64,000 nt of DNA from Daphnia pulex. Lineage: Eukaryota; Arthropoda; Branchiopoda; Diplostraca; Daphniidae. The notes under the pieces were generated by a model. The model had not been told where the DNA came from. It searched no databases and saw nothing but the letters and a program-made list of their open reading frames with translations. The translations under genes and the position numbers were made by a program. Shown piece by piece: positions 47,151-59,599 of this stretch (position 1 is the stretch's first letter; each line of letters begins with the position of its first letter). The DNA is taken from contig NC_060021.1 in the NCBI RefSeq assembly GCF_021134715.1, positions 4,588,001-4,652,000 of the forward strand. Direction: 5' to 3'.

Positions 47151-50100
47151 CTCTGATCTATGTGATCATCATCCTTATCTACTGCACGGTCATCATCGAT
47201 ATCTTTTGCAACTACTGCGTCATTATCGTCATCCGTTTAATTAAATACAGAATCTTCGTCGCCCAGCAGATTAAAAACTCTTGAACTTCTTGAACCTAGC
47301 TATGAAATAGCAATTTAGGTAGGCCCATATAAGCGAAACGCCTTCACAAAGTTTCTTCCGTTGTCAGTGATGGTTGATGTCATTTTATCCAATATGTCAA
47401 ACTCCTCGTATACAGATTCAGGAAGCATCGCAATAAAAAAATGTCATACTCACAAGGTTCAAACCACTCAGAGGAAGGCTAGGCATGCAAACCATCTCAT
47501 TAGATTCTGATAGCCAAAAGGATGTAATACCAATACATAAAACCTAACCAATACATATACTTCTTCTAGAGGCCCACCCACCAACTGTTGTACAGATCCA
47601 TTTTGCCTCTTCCTTCCCTTCATAATGAAGAATCATCTTTCAAATAGGCACCCTTTAATTTTCAATCAGGGAGTTAACCTTGCCGTTTCTCTCCTTCCTT
47701 CTTCAGGGCAAATTACATAAAAAATAAAAAATTGATAAATAGTGCACCTAACAGCCCCCTCCCCTCCCTAAAAAAATAATAATGAAACGCCATAGGGGAG
47801 ACTTTTCCCACTTTGGATAGCTCTAGTTTTCTCCCGTTATCTCCCATCATTTGCAAACGAATTCATTTTTTTGGAAAATAAATATAGATAAATAAAATTT
47901 GAAACATATGTTATGTATTAATTACAGAAGTAATAGCCATTTAAAATTGTTGTGTTTTGTGTCAGTTCAGACACCACTGAAGGCCACCAAAAGAACGTTC
48001 CACAAAGCACATGGTTATCTGAATTCAAAACCCACACAGCTGTCGACACGATGAGCTTAGCTAAGGATCGTCTTACACAATTACAAAAGCAGCTAAAACA
48101 CTTGATTAACACCTAGGAAAACTCAGTAACCTATAATTACGAAAAGCGAAGCATGCAACCATAAATTATCAATAGAAAAGTCTCCTCAGACCGTGCAACA
48201 GCTAGGCATAATATGCGCCAAAAACTCCGACACAGAAAAATTTATAATGGGAAACAACACCAAACAGCGGCAAGTGACCACCCCTCACTCAAAAAGAAAT
48301 AAAATGCAAAGCCCTAGCCTAAATCTACTCTTGATTAATAGAAGCGCAACTTGAAGCCATGATGATCCTGACTCGTCACAAACATAATCTCCTTGCCAAA
48401 TGAAGGAGGACACCCTGTGAGAACCAGAAAACATGCAAAATTTGGAAACAGAACGCATCGAGGCCTCACACACGCAAAAAAGCCAAACCTTTATAGAGGT
48501 AGGCATAATAACATACCGACTAGAAGGGCACTAAAATGGGCGCGGATGAAAACGTTCCTTAAATCAGTATACAGATATTTTTTATAAAGTTTAATTGGTA
48601 ATTTTTTAATTGCAATATAATGAAACGATTGAAAGGTGTGTCTACGAATTTTGTTCATAATTTACGTGGATGAAAAAAATTAATAATTCACAATTTCTTT
48701 TATTTCTTTCCAGCTTTATGATGCAGCATTTCAACAACATATTTCTCTCCTTCTCTCTGGCAACAATTTCCTGTTAATTTTATCTCTGTGGGAATTACGA
48801 TGTTTATACTTCTGTGTTGTGTTTTCTTTTATTTCTAAATTGTTTAGGAGTCTTTCTTTGCTTTAGTTTGTTAGAACGCTGACTACAGAAGGTTTGATTA
48901 AGTGACAGATCACTTCAACGTTTCAAGAATCTTAAAAAGTAACATTACTAGCTATATTACTCTGACAAGTTTGAGCGAAGGCTTTTCATTACCAAGGAGA
49001 AAAGAAGAAAATGTTAAGGGCTAGTTCATTGGAGACATCGAAAATTATTTTGGTGGATAATATAACTTAGGTTGGCGTCGGCCTTACGAACCGTTTTTCT
49101 TGGCATATCATGAGGTAATTGATCCACAGATCAGCCTTCTGTTCCTAAATTGAACAGTTGGGTTTAAATTACTCGTGTATTCTGATTTTATTTGTTAATA
49201 ACATAGTTCTATGATTGACGAGCATTTTGAAACTGAGAGAGAGAGAGGCATTTTGCTCGAGTCTAAGAAGATTTGTAAGCCCAAAAATATAATTGATTGA
49301 AATGAAATTTATGTTATGTTTTTTGTCTAAATTCATGACTGAACCTAGAGATTGGAAAAATTTTTTAAATGTCAATATGCTTGACTAGCTTAACGTTACA
49401 AACGCTTAAGATCAAGAAGTAATCGAGTTATAAAACGACTATATTGATATGATTCCGAAGGAAAGAGACCACTGGCTTCAAGAACTTTGTGGAACCACAC
49501 CAGTAGCTAATAAATAAAAGAAAAGACAAAAATGAACTGAAAAATCCTATTTCCACAAATCCTTTTTCTCAAAATTGCAAGTGACGTTGATATTTCAGTT
49601 AACCATTAATAAGATCGAGTTTTGCCATTTACATGTTTGGTCTAAATAAATTCTCTACATGAACAAGACTTTACACTTTATAGTTATGATGAATAAATCT
49701 ATTCAAATTTTTATGGTTGATTGAAGGCCCACTCTTTCGTAATTCCCGTAGTTCCTTTTCGTTATTTCCCTGTAGTAATGATGAAATGTGGACATTTTCC
49801 CCCTTGATTCTAATAAGTCTGCCAGGACACCATAATTTTCATCATCTTTACATACAGGCTGAACAACGCCTCATTGCCTAAATCTTCCCAACCCAACTAA
49901 TCTGGGTGAGTTGGACGGAATGGTCAAAGGCAGAGATTGAGACTACCGGAGAAACTTCCGCTGACCGGTTAGTTGTCTCTTTGTTGGCTATCTTCATCTA
50001 AATCCCCATCTAGAAATATTCGTTGTCTTAATGCTCATTAGGAAGAATAGAAGTCAAAAGAGAAAATGATAATTTATGGGGTACCCCATGTAACGTAAGA

Positions 50101-50500
50101 CAAAATACACAGAGAAGAAAATGGGGGGGGGGGTACTGAAACTAATAATGAGGATTTATAAATTAAAGTTGGTTGGAGAGATAAATTTAGAAAAATCTCA
50201 TTTTCGTACCTAACACATAGCTAACGAAGTTTTTTTTAAGAGATCGTTCCCGTCTTGGTCAATTAGTTAAATCAGAAATTAAAGGGCTTTAAAGTATTCT
50301 CTATTGCTCCTCTTTCCCCGTTAACAGGAAATAAAAAAAAATAAATCACACCATACCTAACTCTTTGTAAGATCCCCACAAAAAAAAAAAAGATTTCACT
50401 GAGATCCAATGAAAACTGATTACCTATACTTCTGGTAGTTAGAACTAGCTTTCCCTGATCTTTTATTCTGAAATATTTATACTATATTGCTATATAGTCG
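47151..50500. other. 3.3-kb stretch with no supported gene
   Basis: AT-rich DNA with only short isolated frames (for example 47918-48112, 48285-48506, 49169-49375), none recognised. No ordered repeats are seen apart from homopolymers such as the G-run near 50126. Confidence 0.35.
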
Positions 50501-50549
50501 TCTGCTGATTTTCTGCAGTGGCTGCTTGTATCGTGGGATCGGTTAATTT

Positions 50550-51340
50550 TACTTCTTTTTGAAAACATTGTCTTTGAATGCTACCAATTTTAAAATTCTG
50601 ATCCCTGATCCTAGAGGCAAATGGGTTGATATAGTTTTCCATGACTTAATCCACCACAGGCTGCTTCATATTTTGATCTCAATTGTAATCAGTTTGAACA
50701 TATCTCAACGGCTCCCGCTGTCAACTGTGTTGACATCAGATATGTAGCTATCTTTTGGTCCCCGTCTCTCAGTGTCAGTAACGAACTGTCTCCAAATTTT
50801 GCTTTCGACCCAATCGGGAGCTAAAATTGGTCATGGCATCGTGATGTCGTGACATCGTGGCTTAGTTTATGAGAAGTAAATCCAGTGTGTTATAAGTTTC
50901 CCTTACTGAGCCATATGTAACTTGCATCAGTATGGTGACGAACCAACGCAGTTGATGGCCATATTTTAGATCTATACATTTTTAGGTCAAGTGACAATGG
51001 TGCTTGATTGCCAAGTCTCTGACGATCTGAGTGATCACTTCTCAGTCCAAAGGTTTACTAAGGCTTTGCATCCTACTCGTCTAAAAAAGGCGATCTCCTT
51101 TAGAAAACCAAAGTCAATCAACCTGTAGCTTCCCACCTACTGGAACTACATCTCTCTCCACTGATGAAATTCATTACAATTTCCAGCTGTGCCTTATAAG
51201 CATGCATCGATGCAAAACCAAATGTTTTTCTATTTCAGCCAGACAACCCTCTGAGACTCAAATTCGGAAGGTAAAGAAGCTAACCATCGATCTGGAGATC
51301 CTTATCTGGCCAAGCGTTTGGTGCCCTAAAAGGACTGATA
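50550..51340 (+). pseudogene. Possible remnant of a non-LTR endonuclease region
   Basis: Near 51000 the plus strand reads VLDCQVSDDLSDHFSVQRF, resembling the SDH motif that closes the APE-type endonuclease of LINE-like elements. Broken frames follow. The match is short. Confidence 0.35.
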
Positions 51341-51491
51341 ACTAAAACCTAGATTCAGGTTTACTCTCTAAGATTAACTAGCAGACTGGAAAAAATCTTA
51401 CAGAATTTGGTAATTACTTTATAAAGAAGATCTAAGACATCAGAACTGGCCTTGATTGAGCGTGTCCTGGCTCTGTTCTCAAACAGCTTCT

Positions 51492-52157
51492 TGTTCCCTT
51501 GATGGAACCCTGAATTAAATTTTCTCGTGGTCTGACTGTAGGCTGATGGATGAATGAATATTGTATTCAAAGACAACGTGTGGTTTCTGGAAAGAAAGAT
51601 AGGGGGATTAGTGTGTGGGGGAATAATGAATTTGGCAACGAACAATACCTGGGAGTGTACACACACAAAATAAGAAGAGAGTGACTCGTAAGGATTGTAA
51701 AGAGTCAGACAGACACAATCAGACCTGAGGGGAATGAAACACAAATTAGGGCCAGATACATATGATAAATACAAGCGAATATTACCCAAATCAGAATGCT
51801 GGACAGATTATCACGTGGGGGGGGCCAGAGAATGGCGAATAGTCTTAGAGCCAAGGTGGCGACTGGACACAGAACAATAATTTAGTATTGGGCACAAATT
51901 CAACTCATAACAATATATACCTGGACAATGTAGGAAGAGGAGACACTAACAATCAGAAGAGTATATAACCTCGAGGACCATGAAAGAACTTTAAACTAAG
52001 AAATGTGTCGTTTCGGGCTCTGACAGCTCCACCACGCTATAGAGCAGGCGAAGAAGTCAGAGGGAAAAAGAAGGGCTAAAGAGAGGGAGGACAATAAAGA
52101 AAGCGGAAAAATGGCTCGGGGTTGCCAGATTAGCATTAAACGGATTTCGGCGATCCA
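51492..52157 (-). repeat. 3' LTR of the BEL/Pao element
   Basis: This 666-base LTR matches 57897-58562. The polyprotein stop codon (52136) falls inside its edge. Confidence 0.95.
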
Positions 52158-55100
52158 TCCTCCCCCGAGTCCGTTTTGACGGACGAGATGGATTCCAACA
52201 GGCATAATTCTGTAATCCCGCGGCGGAAGATTCCCGTTGGGAGTTGAACGTCAACGGCTCGGACACATCCATCTGCACCTGGGTAGACCTTTGCGACGTG
52301 GCCGATGCTCCATTCACCACGTCCAAATCCCTTGTTGACTTCGAGAACGATATCGCCCACCTCCAGGTTCGGTCGTTTCACTTTCCACTTCTTTCGGGAT
52401 GCCAACGACTGCAGATACACCGTTTTCCACATATCCCAGAAGAGATTCAGAACTCGTTGAAGATAGCGGTAGTGTTCTCGCGGGGAGGCGTCATCAAATG
52501 ATCCAGCTGGTGGATATGCAGTTGGCGGCCGATTTAGAAAATCGTTCGGCGTTAACGGGCGGAAATCCGCCGGATCGGAACTGGCATAAGTCAACGGTCG
52601 GGTATTCAGCAGTCCGGCTACTTCATACAATAATGTTCTGAGCAAATCTTCAGTCGGGTGACGGAAGCTGTTCTTTTCTTGCTCCAAGGCGTTGTATAAC
52701 GCCTTCTTGGTGGAACGGACCAACGATTCGTGGGCGCCTCCAAAATGAGGTGTCCGAGGCGGTTGGAAGGTCCATTTGATGCTGACCCCTTTCATGAAAT
52801 CTGGGATCGCCTGGGACGCGTACATTTCTTCGACGGCTTCCCGCAGCTCTCTTTCGGCACCGACAAAATTGGTTCCATTATCAGAATGAATTACCTCGGG
52901 CTTTCTGTAGAGAGAAATGAATTTTCGTAGGGCCAACAGAAAATCGCTTGTTGAGAGCGACGGGACGAGCTCCAGGAATACGGCGCGGGTGACCATGCAG
53001 GTAAACAACACGCCCCAACGCTTAGTCGTTCGGTTTCGGGCAAGGCCAACCTCAAATGGCCCAAATAAGTCGACGGCAGTACGAGTAAACGGGAGAGAGC
53101 CGGAATCGAGCCGTGAATCGGGAAGGTCTCCCATCAATTGTTCGCCTGGCTTGGCCCGATTGCGCCGACAAATGGTACAGTTGCGACGGACTCTTTTCAC
53201 TGCTTCTCTTCCGCTGGTAATCCAAAAATGCTGACGGATGTAACTGAGCAGAAAGTCCGTTCCAACGTGTTGGAGATGTTCGTGGAAAGCGCGGATGATC
53301 ATTTCGGTGAACGGATGGCTTCCAGGAAGAAGGGGGGGATGCAGCTGGTCGTAAGGTAACTTTGCGCGTCCAGCTCGTCCTCCGAGTCGCAACACACAAT
53401 CAGAACCTAAAATAGGGGCCAAAGCCAGCAAACTGGATGTAGAGTGAAGCTGTTTGCCCTTTTTGAATCGGTGTAGTTCCTCTTCGTAAACTTCAGATTG
53501 GCACAACCGGACCAGCTCCAGATATTTTTCATCCAATTTGGAGAGCGCTGGAACATCTTCGGGGCCAATGTGGATTTCTTTCCACCGGTCAGCAGATTTC
53601 TCCACCACAGCAGTATAGGAGCGACTCGGGCGGATTTCCTCCTTTACCGCCATCCACGGTAGATCGGGTGGCCAATGGTCTTCAGACTGAAGTAAAAAGT
53701 CCGGCCCATTCAACCAAACGGGTGGGATGGGCTGTTCGTCCAGGGAGGAGCGGGTGGCCAGATCCGCTGGATTTAATTTTCCCGGAATAAATCGCCATTC
53801 TTCAGGCTGGGTGATTGTCTGGATCTCGCCTATCCGGTTACTGACGAATATTTGATAATAGGCCGCCGTGGCCCGAATCCAGTTTCGGACGGTGCTGCTA
53901 TCTGTCCAAAGCTTCCGTCCCTTGATTTTCGATTTGAGGGTTGAGTGAACGGTCCGTAGGAGGCGAGCGCCCAACAGGGCTGCGTTGAGCTCGAGTTTGG
54001 GAATGGAAATCGTCTTCATCGGCGCGAGCTTGTTCGCTGCTCGTACCTGTCGAACCAAAACGTGACCGTCGGAGTATTGGACGCGAAGATAAATCACTGC
54101 AGCATAGGCCTCTTCCGAAGCATCACAGAAGGTATGAAGTTCGGCGTCGATGATTTGGGCTTCTTCCGGAAATAAGCATCGTGGCATCCTCAATGTGTTA
54201 AGTTGTTCCAAAGCGATGAACCAGCTACGCCACCAAATCTCGTCGTCACCGGTAATTTCGTCGCTCCAGTCGAGTCCCTTGAGACCCAATGCTCTTAGAC
54301 GAATCTTGGCCTTGACGATCAACGGCGAAGCCGTTCCAAGCGGGTCGAACACACCGGCTACCTTGCTGACCAGACTGACGCGAGTTAGGGCTGCGTCGGA
54401 TGATTTGGCTACTAGGAATCCTAAAGTGTCAGAATTGGTGTCCCAGACGACGCCAAGAACCTTTTCTGTGCTCTCACTGGTGAGCGGATGAGCGGAAGGT
54501 GTAGCTGTTACCGGCCGATCGGTCTTCGACACCTCCAGTAAAAATTCCGGCGAATTTGAGATCCATCCTTGAAGATTGAGATCAGCAGCGGACAAGGAGT
54601 TTTTGACTGTGACGGCTTCTTCAACTGCTTCAGTAACGGATGTTGCGGATCCTAAATAGTCATCTACATACATTTTCTCCTCGACGGCACAAACCACCTT
54701 GTCTGGTGCTCCGGTGTCCTTCAGGATGCGGCGCACTCCATAAATGGCCACGAAAGGGGAGCAGCTGGCTCCGAAAGGAAGTCGGTCCATCCGACAAACA
54801 ATTGGTTCGATGTCGTCTTTCTCCTGCCATAGGAAACAGAAGTAATCCCGGTCTTCGATGGAAAGCCGGAAGCGGCTGAACATGGCTTCGATATCGGACG
54901 CCCAGGCTACGGCTCCCTCTCGGAAAAGAGTGATGACGGCCGCCAAAGATGGTTGAAGAGCTGGGCCACTGATTATCGAATCGTTGAGACATTTTCCCTT
55001 GAACGGGGCAGCGGCGTCGTAGACCACACGTAGCTTCTTTCCTTTGTAAACTCCATGATGGGCTAGGAAGTATTTTGCGGTAGCTGGATCAGGAACACGG

Positions 55101-57670
55101 GAAGCGTAACCTTTGTCGAAGTATTTCCGGACAGCTGCTCGGTAATCCTCTTCGAATTCTGGCTGACGTTTGAATCGATTCAACATGCTACGGAATCTAT
55201 TTTCGGCCATCGGACGATTGTTGGTCAAGTCGGGTTCTCCTTCTCGCCATATGATCGGCACTTCGTATCCGACTTCCAATCTCCTGGTTTTCTCTTGGAC
55301 AATTGCGAGAGCGCGTTTATTCTCGGGCGACAGGCAGCCGACTTGATGCTCCGTTCCATAATCTTCTGTGTCGCAGAATCGGCGCATTTCAGTAGCGAGG
55401 TTGGCTAAGGAAGTAAATCCGGAAATCTTGCAGCTACGGGCGGAAGCCGAATTTACTCGTCCATTGACGACTCCTCTCACGACCCATCCGAAGGCGGTCT
55501 TGGAGGCGATAGGTTCCTTTTCTTCACCAACTCTTGAATCTCGGACGGCCAGCAGGTGTGCATGATCTAGCCCGATCAAGACGTCGACCTTTCCTCCTGT
55601 TTCGCCGAGCGGAAGGTTTTTAAGATGAGACCAATGAGACTTCTCCTTGTTCCAGTCGGTGATGGGTGTAGGGCTGGCTACAGTTTTCATGGTAGATCCT
55701 TCTAGAGAGAAGATATTGCCATCCGCCGCTCGAACTCGAAACTGGACCCTGGTCGATGGATAGCGGTTGATTATTCCGCCAGCTCCGTCCACAGCTAAGA
55801 TCTGACGTGGGCCGCGGAGTTTCAGGGCCGTGGCGAAGGCACTTCGCATTAGAGTTGAATCGCTACCTTCGTCGAAGAAGATGTTGGCTAACACCCAACT
55901 TCCGTCGTCAGCCATCACTGGAAGACGCAGCATACCCATGGTGACTTGTCGAGGGGCTCCGATTCTTGCGGTTGTAGGTCGAGCCGTTTCTTCGGTTTCT
56001 GTCGGCGGTTTTTCCTTGGCAACATGGTGTAACAGCGGGTGATGGTAATAGCCGCAACCAGAGTGTTTACACGGCTTTCGCTTGTCACATTCGTAAACTG
56101 AATGTTTAGTCGAGAAGCAACTGAAACAAAGACGACGGCGCATGCAGAAAGTCAGACGCTCCCCGACGGAAAGTGATTTAAAATCTTCACAATCCGGCAA
56201 TCTGTGTCCTTTCTCGCATTTAAAACAGAACGGTTTTCCAGCGAAGGGGAAAGAAACTTGTTTTTGTTCACCTGCCATCTTTGCTGAACTCTGATTGGTC
56301 CGGGCTTGGCGTCGTTGATTGCTCGGTTTTGACGAAGTTGGATTGACTTGATCGGCTGCGATGCTGAAAGCGTTCTGATACGCGGAAGCACGGGAACATA
56401 GCCACATTCCGAAGGTGTTCAAGCTTCGATCTTCGATCCGTCCCCGTCTGTCTTCATTCCAGGCCAACCGGTCGTTTAGATGTAATTTGAGACAAATCTT
56501 CTCAATCAAATCCGTCGTCCCCGTCTCTCCAATTCGGCTAAGGTCGAATAAATGTGTGCGGATACGTTCGGCAAATCTCTTGAATGACGCCGGATCTTGC
56601 TTCGTCTCCAACTTCTGGATGGCTTGGTGATGTGCTGCTCTCATGACGTCTCGGCGGCCACATGTCTGCTTCAGCCGAACCAGGGCCTCGATGTAGGCTG
56701 CTTCACCACCTCCTAGTCCGTATACCAGGTCCAAACAGTCTCCTCGGAGAAATCTCTTTAAAAGGGCTAACTTCTCTCCGGGGGACTTGGGGGTATCGTG
56801 CACCAATGCTCGAAACAAATCGATCCAGGAAAACCACTCCAAAGCCTTTCCGTCGAAAGGTTCCAATTCCGCCGATACTGATGAGCGTGTACTACGAGCA
56901 GTGATAACAGGAGGTAGACGGCCAGCACTATACAGATCGATCCAGGTGTCAGGAGTTTCTTGAGTGCTATCGAGATTCTTCTGACGTTGTTGATCCAACA
57001 ATGTCTTCGCTAGCGGAGTGGTGTTGTTGATCTGTTGACTGATGGAAGTGAAATGGTCATCATCTGGTGGTATCGATCCTCCGGGAGGTTCGACGCCGAG
57101 TAGCCTAAGGGCAGCTTGTGCTGCGTCCGCTTCCTCCCATGCTTGATCTGCTTGCTGGCGGGTCCTCACAGCTTGCTCTCGGGCTCTCTCAGCTCTCAGT
57201 CGAGTGGCTGCAATTTCCTCTTGACGAGCTTGCTCTCGCCGGAGAATTTCAGATGGAGAAACGGGAGGTAGAGGTGGGTCTCGATCCGGAACGACGTTCG
57301 GTCCAACAATGGACGCTGCATCTCCATCTCTACTCCTGATATAATTTTGAGCGTTGGCAGACAGCTCACCAACACGCGTGACATAACCCAAGTGATTGGC
57401 GTCTTGTCTTTCGGCTTCTTCCTCGTCATCTTCCATGGTAGAGATGTCGGTCTGAAGCTGTGAGGCTCGGAGTATTAAGTCGTTGAGATGGCGTAGTAAA
57501 CCTTGAATGGCTCCCCGTGAGCCTCTGGAGTTAGTCAGAGTCTCGACCTGTGTGTTTGACACCGTGATCTGACGACGCAGGGTTTTCCTCTTCGCCTTCA
57601 TATTTGCCAGCTCAACGGCGTAGTCTTCGTCATAATCAGCATCTTCTCCTGGCTTGATCTTTGTGGCCAT
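52136..57670 (-). CDS. BEL/Pao gag-pol polyprotein, 1844 residues
   Basis: Order from the N-terminus: coiled-coil gag leader (about 1-200); gag DUF1759-type domain (LEPFDGKALEWFSWIDLFRA, about 268-400); zinc knuckles (CFKCEKGHRLPDC, CFSCFSTKHSVYEC, about 480-545); aspartic-protease-like DUF1758 (IFFDEGSDSTLM, about 597); reverse transcriptase with MYVDDYLG near 1003; RNase H (TFCDASEEAYAAVIYL, LWTDSSTVRNWI, about 1180-1270). The integrase has H..H and C..C near 1470-1510 and core residues in AVDLFGPFEV, VIHSDNGTNF and TPHFGGAHESL (about 1537-1645). A C-terminal DUF5641-like module closes it (LEVGDIVLEVNK). There is no stop, frameshift or env frame. The ATG at 57670 lies 227 bases inside the 5' LTR border. 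Confidence 0.96.
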   Translation of the reverse strand: MATKIKPGEDADYDEDYAVELANMKAKRKTLRRQITVSNTQVETLTNSRGSRGAIQGLLRHLNDLILRASQLQTDISTMEDDEEEAERQDANHLGYVTRVGELSANAQNYIRSRDGDAASIVGPNVVPDRDPPLPPVSPSEILRREQARQEEIAATRLRAERAREQAVRTRQQADQAWEEADAAQAALRLLGVEPPGGSIPPDDDHFTSISQQINNTTPLAKTLLDQQRQKNLDSTQETPDTWIDLYSAGRLPPVITARSTRSSVSAELEPFDGKALEWFSWIDLFRALVHDTPKSPGEKLALLKRFLRGDCLDLVYGLGGGEAAYIEALVRLKQTCGRRDVMRAAHHQAIQKLETKQDPASFKRFAERIRTHLFDLSRIGETGTTDLIEKICLKLHLNDRLAWNEDRRGRIEDRSLNTFGMWLCSRASAYQNAFSIAADQVNPTSSKPSNQRRQARTNQSSAKMAGEQKQVSFPFAGKPFCFKCEKGHRLPDCEDFKSLSVGERLTFCMRRRLCFSCFSTKHSVYECDKRKPCKHSGCGYYHHPLLHHVAKEKPPTETEETARPTTARIGAPRQVTMGMLRLPVMADDGSWVLANIFFDEGSDSTLMRSAFATALKLRGPRQILAVDGAGGIINRYPSTRVQFRVRAADGNIFSLEGSTMKTVASPTPITDWNKEKSHWSHLKNLPLGETGGKVDVLIGLDHAHLLAVRDSRVGEEKEPIASKTAFGWVVRGVVNGRVNSASARSCKISGFTSLANLATEMRRFCDTEDYGTEHQVGCLSPENKRALAIVQEKTRRLEVGYEVPIIWREGEPDLTNNRPMAENRFRSMLNRFKRQPEFEEDYRAAVRKYFDKGYASRVPDPATAKYFLAHHGVYKGKKLRVVYDAAAPFKGKCLNDSIISGPALQPSLAAVITLFREGAVAWASDIEAMFSRFRLSIEDRDYFCFLWQEKDDIEPIVCRMDRLPFGASCSPFVAIYGVRRILKDTGAPDKVVCAVEEKMYVDDYLGSATSVTEAVEEAVTVKNSLSAADLNLQGWISNSPEFLLEVSKTDRPVTATPSAHPLTSESTEKVLGVVWDTNSDTLGFLVAKSSDAALTRVSLVSKVAGVFDPLGTASPLIVKAKIRLRALGLKGLDWSDEITGDDEIWWRSWFIALEQLNTLRMPRCLFPEEAQIIDAELHTFCDASEEAYAAVIYLRVQYSDGHVLVRQVRAANKLAPMKTISIPKLELNAALLGARLLRTVHSTLKSKIKGRKLWTDSSTVRNWIRATAAYYQIFVSNRIGEIQTITQPEEWRFIPGKLNPADLATRSSLDEQPIPPVWLNGPDFLLQSEDHWPPDLPWMAVKEEIRPSRSYTAVVEKSADRWKEIHIGPEDVPALSKLDEKYLELVRLCQSEVYEEELHRFKKGKQLHSTSSLLALAPILGSDCVLRLGGRAGRAKLPYDQLHPPLLPGSHPFTEMIIRAFHEHLQHVGTDFLLSYIRQHFWITSGREAVKRVRRNCTICRRNRAKPGEQLMGDLPDSRLDSGSLPFTRTAVDLFGPFEVGLARNRTTKRWGVLFTCMVTRAVFLELVPSLSTSDFLLALRKFISLYRKPEVIHSDNGTNFVGAERELREAVEEMYASQAIPDFMKGVSIKWTFQPPRTPHFGGAHESLVRSTKKALYNALEQEKNSFRHPTEDLLRTLLYEVAGLLNTRPLTYASSDPADFRPLTPNDFLNRPPTAYPPAGSFDDASPREHYRYLQRVLNLFWDMWKTVYLQSLASRKKWKVKRPNLEVGDIVLEVNKGFGRGEWSIGHVAKVYPGADGCVRAVDVQLPTGIFRRGITELCLLESISSVKTDSGEDGSPKSV

Positions 57671-57896
57671 GGTGAAGACGGTCTTGAGGTTGATGTGGAG
57701 CTCTGACGAAGACGAAGAAGGGAGATGTACGACGAAACTCGTCTGAGTATAGCTGCCAGTAAGAGGGCTCGACTGGCTGAAATTTGAAATTGAGACGGCA
57801 GTCAGCTGGAGAGGACTCGGCTGGCTGGATTTTGAGTTACTGGAGATCCAGAAGGAGATATCGGAGGTGACTCACACTCCAGTTCGAAGGACCAAA

Positions 57897-58562
57897 TGTT
57901 CCCTTGATGGAACCCTGAATTAAATTTTCTCGTGGTCTGACTGTAGGCTGATGGATGAATGAATATTGTATTCAAAGACAACGTGTGGTTTCTGGAAAGA
58001 AAGATAGGGGGATTAGTGTGTGGGGGAATAATGAATTTGGCAACGAACAATACCTGGGAGTGTACACACACAAAATAAGAAGAGAGTGACTCGTAAGGAT
58101 TGTAAAGAGTCAGACAGACACAATCAGACCTGAGGGGAATGAAACACAAATTAGGGCCAGATACATATGATAAATACAAGCGAATATTACCCAAATCAGA
58201 ATGCTGGACAGATTATCACGTGGGGGGGGCCAGAGAATGGCGAATAGTCTTAGAGCCAAGGTGGCGACTGGACACAGAACAATAATTTAGTATTGGGCAC
58301 AAATTCAACTCATAACAATATATACCTGGACAATGTAGGAAGAGGAGACACTAACAATCAGAAGAGTATATAACCTCGAGGACCATGAAAGAACTTTAAA
58401 CTAAGAAATGTGTCGTTTCGGGCTCTGACAGCTCCACCACGCTATAGAGCAGGCGAAGAAGTCAGAGGGAAAAAGAAGGGCTAAAGAGAGGGAGGACAAT
58501 AAAGAAAGCGGAAAAATGGCTCGGGGTTGCCAGATTAGCATTAAACGGATTTCGGCGATCCA
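57897..58562 (-). repeat. 5' LTR of the BEL/Pao element
   Basis: This 666-base LTR matches 51492-52157 and is followed on the minus strand by the primer-binding region at about 57882-57896. Confidence 0.95.
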
Positions 58563-59590
58563 CTTCTGACACTGCGAGCATTTTCATTCTTTCTGTGGGA
58601 AACATAGCTTCTCTCATTCTACGTAGTCCAACTAAATCGTGCCCTCTCACAACCCTATTCCAGCTTTCCTTCTCATTCAATTCTTTGTTTTTTAGATATT
58701 ATTGTTTTTAAATATATATATTATTATTTCTCTTGCATGAAGTACCTGGGACAATTTTTTTCTCCATTGCTATCATTCAAGTTCGTTTTTTTGAAGATTG
58801 TTTCCAAAGCTCATAATAATGATTAAAAAGAAAAACGAAATTACGAGACAGATGGAATCAAGAAAGGAGTCGAACAAAATAAAACTGCCATTTCAATAAC
58901 GGAAGAGACAATACAACAACCTGCACTGCATCAGCACTGAATATAAAATAACATATGAAGTAATTCAAAGTGAAACACGAAGCTGTGATGAAAGAAAGCT
59001 AGATTTAGATTACTGCCTCTCAAAAGGAGCGAAAAATTTATCACAAAGTGATAGTGTTGTTGCAGGATTCCAGAAGCTGAGACGCCATAGAAGAAAGAAA
59101 GGAGAAACACATCTTTAATGAAAAACTGAGGAACACACCACAATTTAAAGCCAAATTGGTGGCCAAAGTATTAACTCAAAGTAGGGTTGACTGTGAAGAA
59201 AAATTTGCTTATAGCCTCCCTTGATGTCGACACTTTGATTCTTGATACAATTTTTACTTTTCTAATTTGTTGTTTATGACAAAACCGAAAGTCGTTTTGA
59301 AACCTGGCCATGAAATAGAATTGTGCAGAGTAATAAAGAGAATATATAGCTAGAAAAGACCTCACGCGCCTGGAATAAAAATTTCAATTATTTCTTAGTT
59401 ATGTTTGTCTGTTTGGTCTCGTTAAAAAAGTTGCAGACCCATGTATCTATTGTCATCTTCAATGACAGAAGTTTACAATTCTTTTGTAGATAAAATGCCT
59501 ATTCTTCAACATATGATGTTTCAGGCGGATTATTGAGCCTCTGGTAGAAAAATTTCAGTTTTGCACTATGCATGGTTTGTGAATGGTTTC
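58563..59590. other. Flank of the BEL insertion, no supported gene
   Basis: Short minus-strand frames occur, but no family is recognised. Confidence 0.3.
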
Positions 59591-59599
59591 TTGGAAGCA

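Larger units (their letters stand above)
51492..58562 (-). mobile_element. Full-length BEL/Pao LTR retrotransposon, 7071 bases
   Basis: Two 666-base LTRs (51492-52157 and 57897-58562) begin TGTTCCC and end GGCGATCCA, and the parts I compared are identical. CTTCT flanks the element at 51487-51491 and 58563-58567. On the minus strand a purine tract (CGGGGGAGGA) precedes the 3' LTR, and the 5' LTR is followed by TTTGGTCCTTCGAAC, a likely tRNA primer-binding site. One uninterrupted polyprotein frame fills the interior. Everything points to a very recent, potentially autonomous insertion. Confidence 0.96.

Noticed and set aside
51361-51491. Minus-strand coding-like end (FENRARTRSIKASSDVLDLL) next to the BEL insertion and 58568-58680 on the other side
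   Set aside because: Joining the two flanks across the insertion puts a stop in frame almost at once, so a disrupted host gene there is not supported.
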